From Sphingobacterium sp. ML3W (GTDB taxonomy: Bacteria > Bacteroidota > Bacteroidia > Sphingobacteriales > Sphingobacteriaceae): a DNA stretch of 64,000 bases. Of this stretch, positions 46,988 through 55,763 are shown piece by piece (within the stretch, counting starts at the first letter, position 1; each line of letters starts with the position of its first letter). Location of the stretch: contig NZ_CP009278.1 of assembly GCF_000747525.1 (NCBI RefSeq), positions 1,116,001-1,180,000 on the forward strand, given 5' to 3'. The position numbers and the translations under genes were made by a program. The notes beneath the pieces are model-generated. The model did no database searches. It worked only from the letters and a program-made list of their open reading frames with translations, and had not been told where the DNA came from.

Positions 46988-47245
46988 ATGGCAGAAACAG
47001 TACAACATAGAGAACCAAAAAAGACTGATAATAACGCAAATCAAACTCATTATTACAAGACTTTAGTAGTAGCTATCGTTTTAGGTCTTATAGGAGTATT
47101 CATTAGATTTGTACCAGATGTTTGCACAAGCCTTGATCAACATGTATCGATGTTTTCAACAATAGCAAATATTTGTGTGATCGTAGCAACTTTAATTGCA
47201 TTTAGAACAGTTTTCGGAATTTTAGGATTCGGAAAAAATAAATAA
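46988..47245 (+). CDS. Small two-helix membrane protein
   Basis: 85 residues from ATG 46988. A hydrophilic head of about 25 residues rich in Lys, Asn and His precedes two membrane segments (TLVVAIVLGLIGVFIRFVP and IANICVIVATLIAFRTVFGI) joined by a short loop with one Cys, and a short basic tail. No domain is recognised. A good promoter and a terminator on both sides show that it is an independent gene. Confidence 0.65.
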   Translation: MAETVQHREPKKTDNNANQTHYYKTLVVAIVLGLIGVFIRFVPDVCTSLDQHVSMFSTIANICVIVATLIAFRTVFGILGFGKNK

Positions 47246-47263
47246 ATCAAGATAGATATATAG

Positions 47264-47296
47264 TAAACGTCAATTCAAATCGAGTTGACGTTTTTT
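47264..47296 (+). terminator. Terminator of the small membrane-protein gene
   Basis: AAACGTCAA pairs with TTGACGTTT over an eleven-base loop, followed by a run of T. Confidence 0.75.
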
Positions 47297-47436
47297 TATG
47301 CCTTTTTTTCATAACTCCTTTATTAAAAAAGGAGAGAGGACTGAGCCTCATTGATACATTTCGAACCTATAGGTAGAAATAGGTAAAGGATGGCTTAGGT
47401 CTGTTCTTTTGGCGTAATCAGGATGAAATTTGTCCT

Positions 47437-47481
47437 AATAAAAAAGGCGGTGTTTCTTATTTTAAGAAACACCGCCTTTTT
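47437..47481 (-). terminator. Terminator of the cytochrome-b-like membrane gene
   Basis: A stem of about 18 bp (AAAAAGGCGGTGTTTCTTA and complement) with a very short loop and T-runs on either strand lies 24 bases beyond the minus-strand gene. The segment 47297-47436 shows only a short AAAGGAG-type inverted repeat. Confidence 0.85.
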
Positions 47482-47504
47482 TATATCGTATTGATAAGGA
47501 TAGT

Positions 47505-47918
47505 TTATGCGAAGATCGACCATGTACTCCAAGGAATACGAGACAATATTAAAATTAATCCAAGAATGTAAAAAATCAATACTGTTTTATTTGCTTGCTT
47601 AGCATCAGTCAATTTTTTAGCTTTTGAATAACCAATTGTAATCAATACAATCGCGATAATCATTGTTAACGGATGTTCGATAATTTTAAAGCGCATCGTT
47701 GGATCTTTCATAATAGAGCCGGAGATCATGGATGGGTATTTTAATACGAAGAATAAAATCAATCCAATTAATAATTGCAAATGAGAGGCAATAAAACCTA
47801 AAAGAGCAATTTTTCTATTATACGGTTTATTACCTGAGAAGTTTACAAAGGTAATGATGATTGAAACAATCAGAGCTAACAATAAGATAATTGCTAATGT
47901 CGAGTGTAAGTGTAACAT
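47505..47918 (-). CDS. Four-helix membrane protein, cytochrome-b-like
   Basis: 137 residues with four hydrophobic helices. His residues at the starts or ends of helices (LHLHSTLA, IASHLQLLIGLILFF, EHPLTMIIAIVLI) could coordinate haem, which explains why relatives are often labelled cytochrome b. An SxLxxR-type end (LSRIPWSTWSIFA) closes the protein. Electron transfer is not demonstrated by any defined haem motif. It stands 45 bases after the M28 peptidase gene and may be its last co-transcribed gene. Confidence 0.6.
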   Translation of the reverse strand: MLHLHSTLAIILLLALIVSIIITFVNFSGNKPYNRKIALLGFIASHLQLLIGLILFFVLKYPSMISGSIMKDPTMRFKIIEHPLTMIIAIVLITIGYSKAKKLTDAKQANKTVLIFYILGLILILSRIPWSTWSIFA

Positions 47919-47963
47919 AATTTCTTCTTTAAATAATTCTTTGAATACAAAAGTATAAAATAA

Positions 47964-49610
47964 CTAACGCTTTTCGCCTATTTCTTTAAATTCAGATTTA
48001 TCTTTCCATTTTGGGAACGTAGCTTCTTGACTCAACGTATAACCAATATCAAAAAACAGGCGGATATCTGCCAGCATACCATCAAAATTCCATTCTGGAA
48101 TGACCTCATCATTGACCGCATGGTAACGTCCAGCGAGTGCTTTTTTACGACCTGCTATAAGAGATGTATCTTGCTCGATATAGTCGCTACCACTTCCGGC
48201 ATAGAGAGCAGGAACGCCCACCTTTGCAAAATTGAAATGATCGGAGCGATAAAAGCCTCCAGAACTCGGGTTTCCTTCAGCTTTCGTATAACGGTCAAAT
48301 TTTAAAGCCGAACGTTCAGCATAATCGTCCATATCCGATTGGCCTTTACCAACGATCGATATATCTTTGGTTGCACCGGCTGCACTAAAAGCATCCATAT
48401 TGATGTTGGCAACTGTTTTGTTCAACGCGTAAATCGGGTTTCTAACGTAATAATCAGAGCCCAATAATCCATCTTCTTCTGAAGTTACTGCGAGAAATAC
48501 AATGGAACGTTCAGGCGCTTTTTTTGCAGCTTTAAAAGCTTTAGCAATTTCAAATAAGGCCGCGACACCAGCAGCATTATCAATGGCACCATTATAGATC
48601 GAGTCACCATTCACCGCCTCACCAATACCTAGATGATCCCAATGAGCAGTATAGATAATGTATTCATCTTTGCGACTTTTACCTTCTAGAATCGCTATAA
48701 CGTTATTGGATTTTGATTTCTTAATTTTATTGCTGACCTCGAAATCTGTTTTTATACCTAAAGGAATCGCTTTGAAACCTTTCTGCTTTGCTTTGTCTAA
48801 TAAAGAATCATCATATCCGGCCAATTTGAAGAGTTTGGAAGCACTTTCTGTAGATAACCAACCCTCAACTTGCGCGTATTTATTAGGCTCACTTACGTTG
48901 TCTAAATCCATTTGAGGAGCATTTCCCCAACCTGTTCGAATCACATTCCAACCGTAACTAGCTGCTTGGGTCTGATGGATGATCAGCACACCCGCGGCAC
49001 CCTGACGTGCGGCTTCTTCATATTTATAGGTCCATCTACCGTAATAAGTCATGGTATCACCCTTAAAAAGAGTTTTATCATAATGACCAGGATCATTGAC
49101 CATCACCACAACGGTTTTCCCTTTCACGTCCAAGTCTTTGTAATCGTTCCAATCATATTCAGGTGCTACAATACCGAATCCAGCAAAAACCAATGCTGTA
49201 TTTTTCAATTCAACATGTTCCTGAAGACGACGACTGGTCACCACATAATCGGATAGATTGTGCAGGGTCATCTGATTTGCGTCAGACTTTAAGGTCAATA
49301 ATACATTTGGAGTTGACGTAATTTCCACCATGGGCACTTCTTGGAAATAGCTCTTCCCATTTCCGGGTTTTAAGCCTAGTTTTTTATACTCAGCTGCTAT
49401 ATATTGTGTCGCTAAGGTATCGCCTTTGGTAAATGGCTTGCGTCCTAAAAATTCATCCGAGGAAAGTTTTAGAATTTGAGCTTTATAACTTTTTTCCGTG
49501 ACACTCTTCAGAGCATTGTGGTCTAATGTCGTTTGATTTTTTTGTGCAACAACCGACAAGGTCGATGCCATTAACATGCTTAATGCAATATGTTTAAATT
49601 GTTTTCTCAT
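47964..49610 (-). CDS. Secreted M28-family zinc aminopeptidase with PA domain
   Basis: 548 residues. Signal peptide 1-22 (LSVVAQ). A protease-associated domain (about 130-265) is inserted before the M28 core. Zinc ligands are His in TAHWDHLG, bridging Asp in GAIDNAAG, catalytic Glu-Glu in TSEEDGLLGS, Asp in NINMDAF and the last His in YRSDHFNF (about 450). It removes N-terminal residues from peptides in the periplasm. It starts two bases after a SprT-like gene, so the two are co-expressed. Confidence 0.92.
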   Translation of the reverse strand: MRKQFKHIALSMLMASTLSVVAQKNQTTLDHNALKSVTEKSYKAQILKLSSDEFLGRKPFTKGDTLATQYIAAEYKKLGLKPGNGKSYFQEVPMVEITSTPNVLLTLKSDANQMTLHNLSDYVVTSRRLQEHVELKNTALVFAGFGIVAPEYDWNDYKDLDVKGKTVVVMVNDPGHYDKTLFKGDTMTYYGRWTYKYEEAARQGAAGVLIIHQTQAASYGWNVIRTGWGNAPQMDLDNVSEPNKYAQVEGWLSTESASKLFKLAGYDDSLLDKAKQKGFKAIPLGIKTDFEVSNKIKKSKSNNVIAILEGKSRKDEYIIYTAHWDHLGIGEAVNGDSIYNGAIDNAAGVAALFEIAKAFKAAKKAPERSIVFLAVTSEEDGLLGSDYYVRNPIYALNKTVANINMDAFSAAGATKDISIVGKGQSDMDDYAERSALKFDRYTKAEGNPSSGGFYRSDHFNFAKVGVPALYAGSGSDYIEQDTSLIAGRKKALAGRYHAVNDEVIPEWNFDGMLADIRLFFDIGYTLSQEATFPKWKDKSEFKEIGEKR

Positions 49611-49612
49611 AT

Positions 49613-50230
49613 TTACTTGATTTGGATAGGGTCTACTTCAGCAATTGGGCTAAAGAGATAAACCTTATTGGTCATGATCTCGAGGCACCTGTAACGCTTC
49701 CTTATTTTTGACTGTTTTTGAAAGATACGACCATTCTTTAGTTTAAAATGCTCTTTTTCAGGGAGCATCTCTACCGTGAAAATTTGTTCCGATTGTTTAT
49801 CAAATCGTTGTAGCGTTCTAAAAAGATGAAGGTCCGTACAACTTGAAGCAGCAGGGTTCTCTAAATATTTGACCACTGCATCTTTAATCTCCTGTGGAAA
49901 GACCTCTAACTGTAAGAATGGGTCCATCAATTGTTTGAAATTATCTTTCCATTCAATACCATGTGGCTTTACTTGATGTTTGAATTGTTGCCATGTTTTT
50001 AGATGTGCAAATTCATGAATCGTTGTGATTAAGAAAGCATAAGGATTCAGGTCATGATTGACAGATATGCGATGTCCTGCCCCACGATAAGGTGCTCTAT
50101 AGTCACCAAATTTGGTGCTGCGAGACTTTGATATTTTTAATAAACATCCCGTATCATTGATCCATCTGGAAATAATGGGAGCGGCCACTTCTGGCATATA
50201 TTTTCGCAATGTGCCACTATAATCTTCCAT
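49613..50230 (-). CDS. SprT-like zinc-domain protein
   Basis: Cytoplasmic protein, 205 residues long. The SprT-like core spans about 15-120 with HEFAHLKTW (zinc-binding HExxH, about 71-75), a third ligand likely in KPHGIEWKDNF. The C-terminal 80 residues carry a Cys-containing segment (SCTDLHL, YRCLEIM) where SprT proteins usually have a zinc ribbon, but a full CxxC pair is not seen. Related domains (SPRTN) cut DNA-protein crosslinks; the bacterial role is unknown. Co-transcribed with the M28 gene. Confidence 0.83.
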   Translation of the reverse strand: MEDYSGTLRKYMPEVAAPIISRWINDTGCLLKISKSRSTKFGDYRAPYRGAGHRISVNHDLNPYAFLITTIHEFAHLKTWQQFKHQVKPHGIEWKDNFKQLMDPFLQLEVFPQEIKDAVVKYLENPAASSCTDLHLFRTLQRFDKQSEQIFTVEMLPEKEHFKLKNGRIFQKQSKIRKRYRCLEIMTNKVYLFSPIAEVDPIQIK

Positions 50231-50280
50231 AGTACAAACATAAATATTTTATATGACCTTATAACAAACCGAAACTAAAT

Positions 50281-50314
50281 AAGAAAACCGCTATATTCAT
50301 ACAGCGGTTTTCTT
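50281..50314 (-). terminator. Terminator of the DUF4139 gene
   Basis: AAGAAAACCGCT pairs with its complement over a nine-to-ten-base loop; in the minus direction the right arm itself ends TTTTCTT and is followed by more T. Confidence 0.8.
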
Positions 50315-50333
50315 ATTTAATTTAGACAGCTTT

Positions 50334-51947
50334 TTAATAAATACTGATCTGTTTATCCTTTGGATATTTGATGGAATACCCAAATCTTATCTTTTTAGTG
50401 GCACCTGCAGGGACATCCACATTCCACTTGAGTATACCTGTTTCTTTCGTTACGTCAGCTCCATTATGTTCATCTAATGTAATTTCCATCGATTTATCTG
50501 TCGCAATTGGAATCTGATCTTGTAGTGCGATGGTCACATTACTTTTCTTATTGTTTTTGATTGTAATTTCGTATACGAGACTTTGTTTTTTACTGCCACC
50601 CAAAATCTTGGTTTGGGATAGATCATTGACTCTATCGCGCTTAATACTGATCATCTTATCTTTACCCATGCTCATTCTGAGTGTGTCGCTAGTTGCATTT
50701 GGGTCAATGATGGTTTTGCCTACCAACATATTTTCGAACATCACATTTGCTGTACCTGGCATCAGGTTAAGTTTTTCATAATCCGTCAACTCAGCTATTA
50801 AATAAACATTAGGATCTAATCTTGGAAGCGCTAAATAGGTATAGTTTGCAGGATGTTTGTACTCTTTCAAAGAAACACTATGTGGTTTACCATTCGATGC
50901 GACATCATATGGAATAGCGATATCAAAGGTCGTGTTCAACTGATTCTCGTTTTGTTGCGTGAAATTATTAAGCGTGCTTGTCCCACGAATACGGATGTTT
51001 TTTTTCTGAGTTGTAGTCACCTCATCTAAAACAAGTCCCGCAGCCCTACCTTGCAAAGCCATCGGTGCAGTCGGTATATCTTGATTATAGTACAGTTGCC
51101 ATGGTTCTAGTGTGGGGGCTATCCCGTATTGAGAAGGATTTCCGGTCGATAAACTTAACTTAACCTGCTTCCAATCTACGCCCGTTGCCTGCGTTACGTT
51201 CGCTTTATAGATAATTTCTAAGGGAGCGGAGATATTTGCTGAGCGCAGGTCATAAGATGCGTACCAAGATGCCTGAGTAGATGTGTAGGTAATATCAAAA
51301 GGTTGGCTACCAGCCTGATTGTTGATTACCTGCACGATCAACTGTCCGCCAGAGCCTGTTGTTTGTCCTCGTACTTCATCCAATTGTATCTTGGCTTTGT
51401 TGACGATATCCTGTTGACTCATGATTTGATCATCCAAAGTCGTTATATTGCTTTTTACTTCCAGATATTTGGTCTTGTAGTAATTAGCCATTTTAGCGAG
51501 TTCATCAACCGTAGTGCTGCCATTAGCACCTGCTATTTTTTGATTGCTCTCCAATAGCTTCAGGATACTTTCTTCCGTCGCTTTTTGATTTTCAAAAGTT
51601 TTAAGGGTGTTGGTCTCTTTCTTGAAATAGTTTTCTGCCTTTATAAAAGCATCGCTTTTAACATCAGTTTCGACATAGTTCACAGCCGATCTTACAGACA
51701 TGACCGTAACATTCGGGGAACTACCGATCTGTATACTGTTTTCATCGATATTATTAGCTACATGCGTAAAAACGAGTTCACTTGCTCCAGTTGGAAGGTT
51801 TACCGTAGCATGATGATTAAGCTCGGCTGAATTGGTGTACAGCATCACTTCTTTTAAATCTGTTTTAATAACTTTGGCATTCTGAGCAAATAAACCACCA
51901 CTGATCATGATGCTTCCAATTGTTAATGAAATCTTTGTTATATCCAT
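50334..51947 (-). CDS. DUF4139/MuiA-family secreted protein with SusC-plug-like insert
   Basis: 537 residues. Signal peptide 1-21 (GGLFAQ). The N-terminal DUF4140-like part (about 28-110) and coiled-coil (about 105-195) lead into DUF4139 (about 205-537), the arrangement of mucoidy-inhibitor MuiA relatives. Between residues 297 and 327 lies ALQGRAAGLVL followed by NIRIRGTSTLN, which closely copies the TonB-plug signature of SusC proteins (compare ALTGRVAGLQV and IRIRGIGS in the SusC of this window). It has no barrel, so it is not a receptor. Function unknown; surface or periplasmic location is inferred from the signal. Confidence 0.82.
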   Translation of the reverse strand: MDITKISLTIGSIMISGGLFAQNAKVIKTDLKEVMLYTNSAELNHHATVNLPTGASELVFTHVANNIDENSIQIGSSPNVTVMSVRSAVNYVETDVKSDAFIKAENYFKKETNTLKTFENQKATEESILKLLESNQKIAGANGSTTVDELAKMANYYKTKYLEVKSNITTLDDQIMSQQDIVNKAKIQLDEVRGQTTGSGGQLIVQVINNQAGSQPFDITYTSTQASWYASYDLRSANISAPLEIIYKANVTQATGVDWKQVKLSLSTGNPSQYGIAPTLEPWQLYYNQDIPTAPMALQGRAAGLVLDEVTTTQKKNIRIRGTSTLNNFTQQNENQLNTTFDIAIPYDVASNGKPHSVSLKEYKHPANYTYLALPRLDPNVYLIAELTDYEKLNLMPGTANVMFENMLVGKTIIDPNATSDTLRMSMGKDKMISIKRDRVNDLSQTKILGGSKKQSLVYEITIKNNKKSNVTIALQDQIPIATDKSMEITLDEHNGADVTKETGILKWNVDVPAGATKKIRFGYSIKYPKDKQISIY

Positions 51948-51984
51948 CCTGTTCGTTTAATACTTTATATAAAGATGCGGTAAT

Positions 51985-52021
51985 ATTTTATATTCCATAA
52001 AATATTTTTGCACCTATTTAG
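51985..52021. repeat. 37-bp direct repeat, copy 1 (downstream of fic)
   Basis: This copy matches 53362-53398 at 36 of 37 positions; the two copies bracket the fic gene. Its first half is an inverted repeat, ATTTTAT-ATTCC-ATAAAAT. It also lies in the upstream region of the DUF4139 gene and includes TATTTTTG, a -7-box word on the plus strand. Confidence 0.85.
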
Positions 52022-52078
52022 TGCTACTTTTCGATTCTGTTTCACATAGCACTGTAAATTAAATAATCTATATGCAGG

Positions 52079-53164
52079 TTATTTTTTTAATATTTCGAAC
52101 AGGGATTGATTAATATATAATGTTTCTTTCCAAACTTTTTTTGAAAATAATATGCCCAGTTCTTCTAAGCCTTTTAAATATTTAGCTGCGGTTATCCTAG
52201 AAACCCCCATGCGCTCAACGACAAACTCGATTTTACTATAGGGTTGTTCAAAAATTAGTTCCAATAATTCCTTATTATAGAGTTTTGGTGCTTCAGCTTT
52301 CACTTTTTCCTGTGTTTGCGTAAACATATTTTTTATGGAATCAATTTGTTGTATGGTTTGTTTTGCTGTTTCTTCAACTCCTTTTAATATAAAAAGTATC
52401 CAGTCCTCCCATCCATCTTTTGTTCTTACTTCTTGAAGTAAACGATAATAGTTAGACTTATTTTTAATAATATAGTCACTCAGATAAAGTACTGGACTGT
52501 CAAGTAGCCCGTGCAAAATCAGGTATAGTACATTAAGGATACGACCTGTCCTGCCATTACCATCGTAAAATGGGTGGATACTTTCAAATTGGTAATGCTG
52601 TATTGCTAACCTGATTAAAGGAGAAACCTCATTTTCTTCATTAATGTAATCCTCTAGGTTTTTCATTAATGATAGGATAACTTCCTTGTCATCAGGAGGT
52701 GTATAAATGACTTCACCTGTTACTGCATTTTTTAGAGAAGTGCCAGGAAGTTTTCTCAATCCTGCATTGTTTTCTTCCAGTACCTGTTGAATGGCAATAA
52801 TTGTATTTGTATTTAAGAACCCACGCTTTTCTATAGTCCGGTGACCTTCTAAAATGGCTTCGCGATAACGCAAAACTTCTTTTGTTGACGAATCTATTTC
52901 GCTTCCCTTGATTGACAGTGCTTGATAAAGCTTATCATGCGTAGTAATTATGTTTTCAATTTCAGAACTTGCACGAGCCTCTTTGAGAATGACAGCATTT
53001 AATAAAATTGATTGATTAGGTAAAGTGTGAATTATTCCTTTCAACTCTGCCAAAGCTATACCAGACTTGGCGACTTGCCTTAATATGGGTATTGTCTCAA
53101 TCTTTGATTGTAATACAGGTAAATTCGGTAATGAATTATATGGTGCTTCTAAATTTAGTTCCAT
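52079..53164 (-). CDS. Fic-family AMP-transferase with inhibitory helix and winged-helix domain
   Basis: 361 residues. Fic_N region (1-90) contains SSEIEN (66-71), the S/TxxxE(G/N) inhibitory motif typical of self-inhibited class II Fic enzymes. The Fic core has the full active loop HPFYDGNGRTGR at 197-208 with catalytic His197. The C-terminal 80 residues are a winged helix (KIEFVVERMGVSRITAAKYLKGLEELGI). It transfers AMP from ATP to a protein hydroxyl; the target is unknown. No separate antitoxin gene is visible, as expected when the inhibitory helix is internal. Direct repeats on both sides suggest that it came in as a unit. Confidence 0.92.
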   Translation of the reverse strand: MELNLEAPYNSLPNLPVLQSKIETIPILRQVAKSGIALAELKGIIHTLPNQSILLNAVILKEARASSEIENIITTHDKLYQALSIKGSEIDSSTKEVLRYREAILEGHRTIEKRGFLNTNTIIAIQQVLEENNAGLRKLPGTSLKNAVTGEVIYTPPDDKEVILSLMKNLEDYINEENEVSPLIRLAIQHYQFESIHPFYDGNGRTGRILNVLYLILHGLLDSPVLYLSDYIIKNKSNYYRLLQEVRTKDGWEDWILFILKGVEETAKQTIQQIDSIKNMFTQTQEKVKAEAPKLYNKELLELIFEQPYSKIEFVVERMGVSRITAAKYLKGLEELGILFSKKVWKETLYINQSLFEILKK

Positions 53165-53221
53165 CGTGCAAAGTTTTTATATATGAATACACTGTCATGT
53201 AAAGATAATTAAATTTATTTA

Positions 53222-53362
53222 TCATGAAGAGTCTGTTATATATACTTTTTCACGATTACCTATTGATTTGTTGGTAGCAATCGCTTCTTTTGGAATAGTC
53301 TGAGCTAAACTGATAATCATCCTTTTGTAGTCGTTAATAAATGGGTAACTCCGTATGTCCAA
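53222..53362 (-). pseudogene. Relict open frame upstream of fic
   Basis: Forty-six codons (TTG start, TGA stop) encode DIRSYPFINDYKRM...SLAQTIPKEAIATNKS, with a protein-like composition in an otherwise AT-rich gap. The frame begins at the very edge of direct-repeat copy 2, just as the DUF4139 gene begins a short distance from copy 1, and its first 20 codons weakly resemble that gene's 5' end (MDI start, hydrophobic stretch, AQ). It may be the stump of a duplicated 5' end. The resemblance is too weak to be certain. Confidence 0.3.
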
Positions 53363-53398
53363 TTTTATATTCCATAAAATATTTTTGCCCCTATTTAG
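53362..53398. repeat. 37-bp direct repeat, copy 2 (upstream of fic)
   Basis: This copy is identical to 51985-52021 except for one A-to-C change; start-to-start distance is 1377 bp. Beyond the repeat the two flanks diverge at once. Confidence 0.85.
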
Positions 53399-53491
53399 CT
53401 ATTTGAGAGTTGGTTTTCGTCTATTTAGGGTCAATCTATAGTATATTGCTTACTAACAATAGTAGGTATTTGACTATTTTATTTAGTATTT

Positions 53492-53635
53492 ATGGTTTTT
53501 TGTCTATACCTTAGTGCTTGTGATGATGTAGAGCATAGGGCTTTTTACAGCTACAATACCAAGACATTATTTATTAAATTTCCTTTGCAAAGAGATATTC
53601 TTGAAGGTCGGAAGGAAAATTATAAATTGTATTGA
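53492..53635 (+). CDS. Possible 47-residue lipoprotein
   Basis: An ATG frame encodes a hydrophobic head ending in a lipobox (FCLYLSAC, Cys10) followed by DDVEHRAFYSYNTKT and a hydrophilic tail ending KLY. The head is short for a lipoprotein signal unless translation begins a few codons upstream, where the in-frame codons are also hydrophobic. It is either a small lipoprotein or a truncated one. The remaining parts of 53399-53814 hold no other frame I can support. Confidence 0.35.
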   Translation: MVFCLYLSACDDVEHRAFYSYNTKTLFIKFPLQRDILEGRKENYKLY

Positions 53636-53814
53636 TTTGAAACACAATTATATTGCATATAAAAAGCAATTTATCTAAGTTTGAGATAGAATCTGTATAA
53701 ATCCAATATAAAATCAAGATGTTGTCGTATTGTTGTTTGCGTGTATACTGCTTTCCGATAGGATAATAAAAGGCTTTACAAAATACATTAAGTAAAAAAT
53801 AGACGTATAAAAGT

Positions 53815-55482
53815 ATGCTAGCAAGATTAGATATTAAGAATTACGCTTTAATTGATGAGCTATCCATTCGGTTTGATAAAGGGTTGAATATTATAACCGG
53901 CGAAACCGGTGCTGGTAAATCCATTATCATGGGTGCTCTGTCTCTTATTTTAGGGAGTAGGGTAGAAGGAAAATACTTTTTCAATCAAAATAAGAAATGT
54001 AGCATCGAAGGGTTCTTTCAAATTGAAGCATATGACCTGAAAGATTTCTTTTTGCTACATGATCTGGATTATGAAAAGGAAACCATTATTCGTCGCGAGA
54101 TAAGTGTAGATGGTAAATCACGCGCTTTTGTCAATGACTCCCCCGTTACGCTAGCTGTACTTAAAAGTTTAGGCGAAAGGTTAATCGATATCCACTCGCA
54201 GCATGCTACTTTGCAGATCAATACCGAAGAATTTCAGTTTTTAGTGGTCGATAATGTCGCGAAATCTGCTGATTTGAAAGCAAGTTACCTCCATTCGTTC
54301 CTACGTTATAAAAAAGTAAAGAATGAATTGCGAAAAATAAGAGAACTTGCCAAACAGGCACATATTGAGGCTGATTTTAATCAATTTCAATTTGATGAAC
54401 TTCATCATGCTGGTCTGGCTCAAGGCGAGCAGGTGAGTTTGGAAGCTGAGCAACAGCAACTGGAGAATGCAGAGGAAATCAAAAGAGGTTTGCTGGGTGC
54501 ATTGCATATCTTGGAAGAGCAAGAGCAGAACGTAGTTTTGCAGTTGAAAGAGGCGCTGGTACAGCTAGAATCTGTGGCCCCATACCTAGCTGCTTTACCA
54601 GAGTTAAACAATCGACTTCGCAGTGTATGGATAGAAGCGAAAGATATTGCAACAGAAATTGGCAGTTTAGAACAAGGTACAAACTTGGATGAGGATAAAT
54701 TATTAATCATCAATGAGCGTTTAAGTTTGATCTATAATCTTCAGAAAAAACATCATGTAGACTCTGTGGAAGAGTTATTAACTATTAAAGACGTCCTAGA
54801 GCAAAAATTACTGGATGTCAATAGCCAAGATGAACGTATTCTGGCATTAGAAAAAGAATTGTCTGAAACTTACCAGCATGCCTTGGAAAAAGGTAAAGCA
54901 TTAACGGAACTACGTCAAACCGCTTTGCCGGAAATCGAAGAACATGTGGTTTCTATGTTGGCAGAAGTCGGCATGCCCAATGCTAAACTGGAAGTGAAAT
55001 TGACAGATCTAGCAGAAAATGAATTAAAAGAAAGTGGAATGAACAACATTCAATTTTTGTTTTCAGCAAATAAAGGTCAAGAATTACAAGCGATCCATAA
55101 GGTGGCTTCTGGAGGAGAGTTATCGCGTGTGATGTTGGCTATTAAATCATTAATCGCGAAGAGCTCTGCTTTACCAACCATCATATTCGATGAAATCGAT
55201 ACTGGTATTTCAGGGGAAGTAGCACTGAAAGTTGGCGAAATCATGGAACGATTGGCTGGAGATATGCAAGTTATCGCTATTTCCCATCTTCCGCAGATTG
55301 CATCAAAGGGGAAATCGCACTTTAAAGTTTACAAAATCGATGAAGGTGATAAAACAAAGTCCAATATTGTGCTTTTAAACCAAGAAGAGCGAATCAAGGA
55401 AATCGCTCAGATGTTGAGTGGCATAAAACCAACTTCGGCCGCTTTGGCACATGCAAAAGCTTTGTTGAACATGGTGGGGTAA
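53815..55482 (+). CDS. recN: DNA repair protein RecN
   Basis: SMC-like ATPase of double-strand-break repair, 555 residues, normal length. Walker A GETGAGKS at 29-36, a long coiled coil in the middle (about 155-365), the ABC signature SGGELSRVMLAIKSL (about 430) and Walker B TIIFDEIDTGISG (about 463), followed by the His switch in AISHLPQIAS. The start is supported by the highly conserved MLxxLxIxNYALI opening. No LexA-type operator was recognised upstream. Confidence 0.96.
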   Translation: MLARLDIKNYALIDELSIRFDKGLNIITGETGAGKSIIMGALSLILGSRVEGKYFFNQNKKCSIEGFFQIEAYDLKDFFLLHDLDYEKETIIRREISVDGKSRAFVNDSPVTLAVLKSLGERLIDIHSQHATLQINTEEFQFLVVDNVAKSADLKASYLHSFLRYKKVKNELRKIRELAKQAHIEADFNQFQFDELHHAGLAQGEQVSLEAEQQQLENAEEIKRGLLGALHILEEQEQNVVLQLKEALVQLESVAPYLAALPELNNRLRSVWIEAKDIATEIGSLEQGTNLDEDKLLIINERLSLIYNLQKKHHVDSVEELLTIKDVLEQKLLDVNSQDERILALEKELSETYQHALEKGKALTELRQTALPEIEEHVVSMLAEVGMPNAKLEVKLTDLAENELKESGMNNIQFLFSANKGQELQAIHKVASGGELSRVMLAIKSLIAKSSALPTIIFDEIDTGISGEVALKVGEIMERLAGDMQVIAISHLPQIASKGKSHFKVYKIDEGDKTKSNIVLLNQEERIKEIAQMLSGIKPTSAALAHAKALLNMVG

Positions 55483-55687
55483 GTTTATGAAACATATAAA
55501 GATGATGCCACATTACGAAAGAGATCAACATAATTCTTCTGTTTCTTTTTGATTATGTGTAGTATGTTCTTAATCCTAATTCGGAATAAATTGGTATTTG
55601 GCAATTGGAAATAGGGTATATCCAAATTATTTTTGCTTACCTCCTAGAATAAGACTGTTTTACTGATGCTGAAAAGTGATGTTTAAC

Positions 55688-55724
55688 AAACAAGGTCATA
55701 CTCCACAATAGTAAAACCTTGTTT
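55688..55724. terminator. Hairpin between recN and the XRE gene
   Basis: AAACAAGGT pairs with ACCTTGTTT over a 19-base loop. The loop is long and only three T follow, so it is a weak terminator candidate for recN. The rest of 55483-55763 shows nothing further. Confidence 0.3.
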
Positions 55725-55763
55725 CTAAATTCTAAATCAAACAATATTGAACCGTCCTGTATT

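Noticed and set aside
51985..53398. Insertion sequence carrying fic
   Set aside because: No transposase or integrase frame and no terminal inverted repeats are found between the direct repeats.
53400..53814. SOS-type operator before recN
   Set aside because: No LexA-like palindrome was found in the upstream region.
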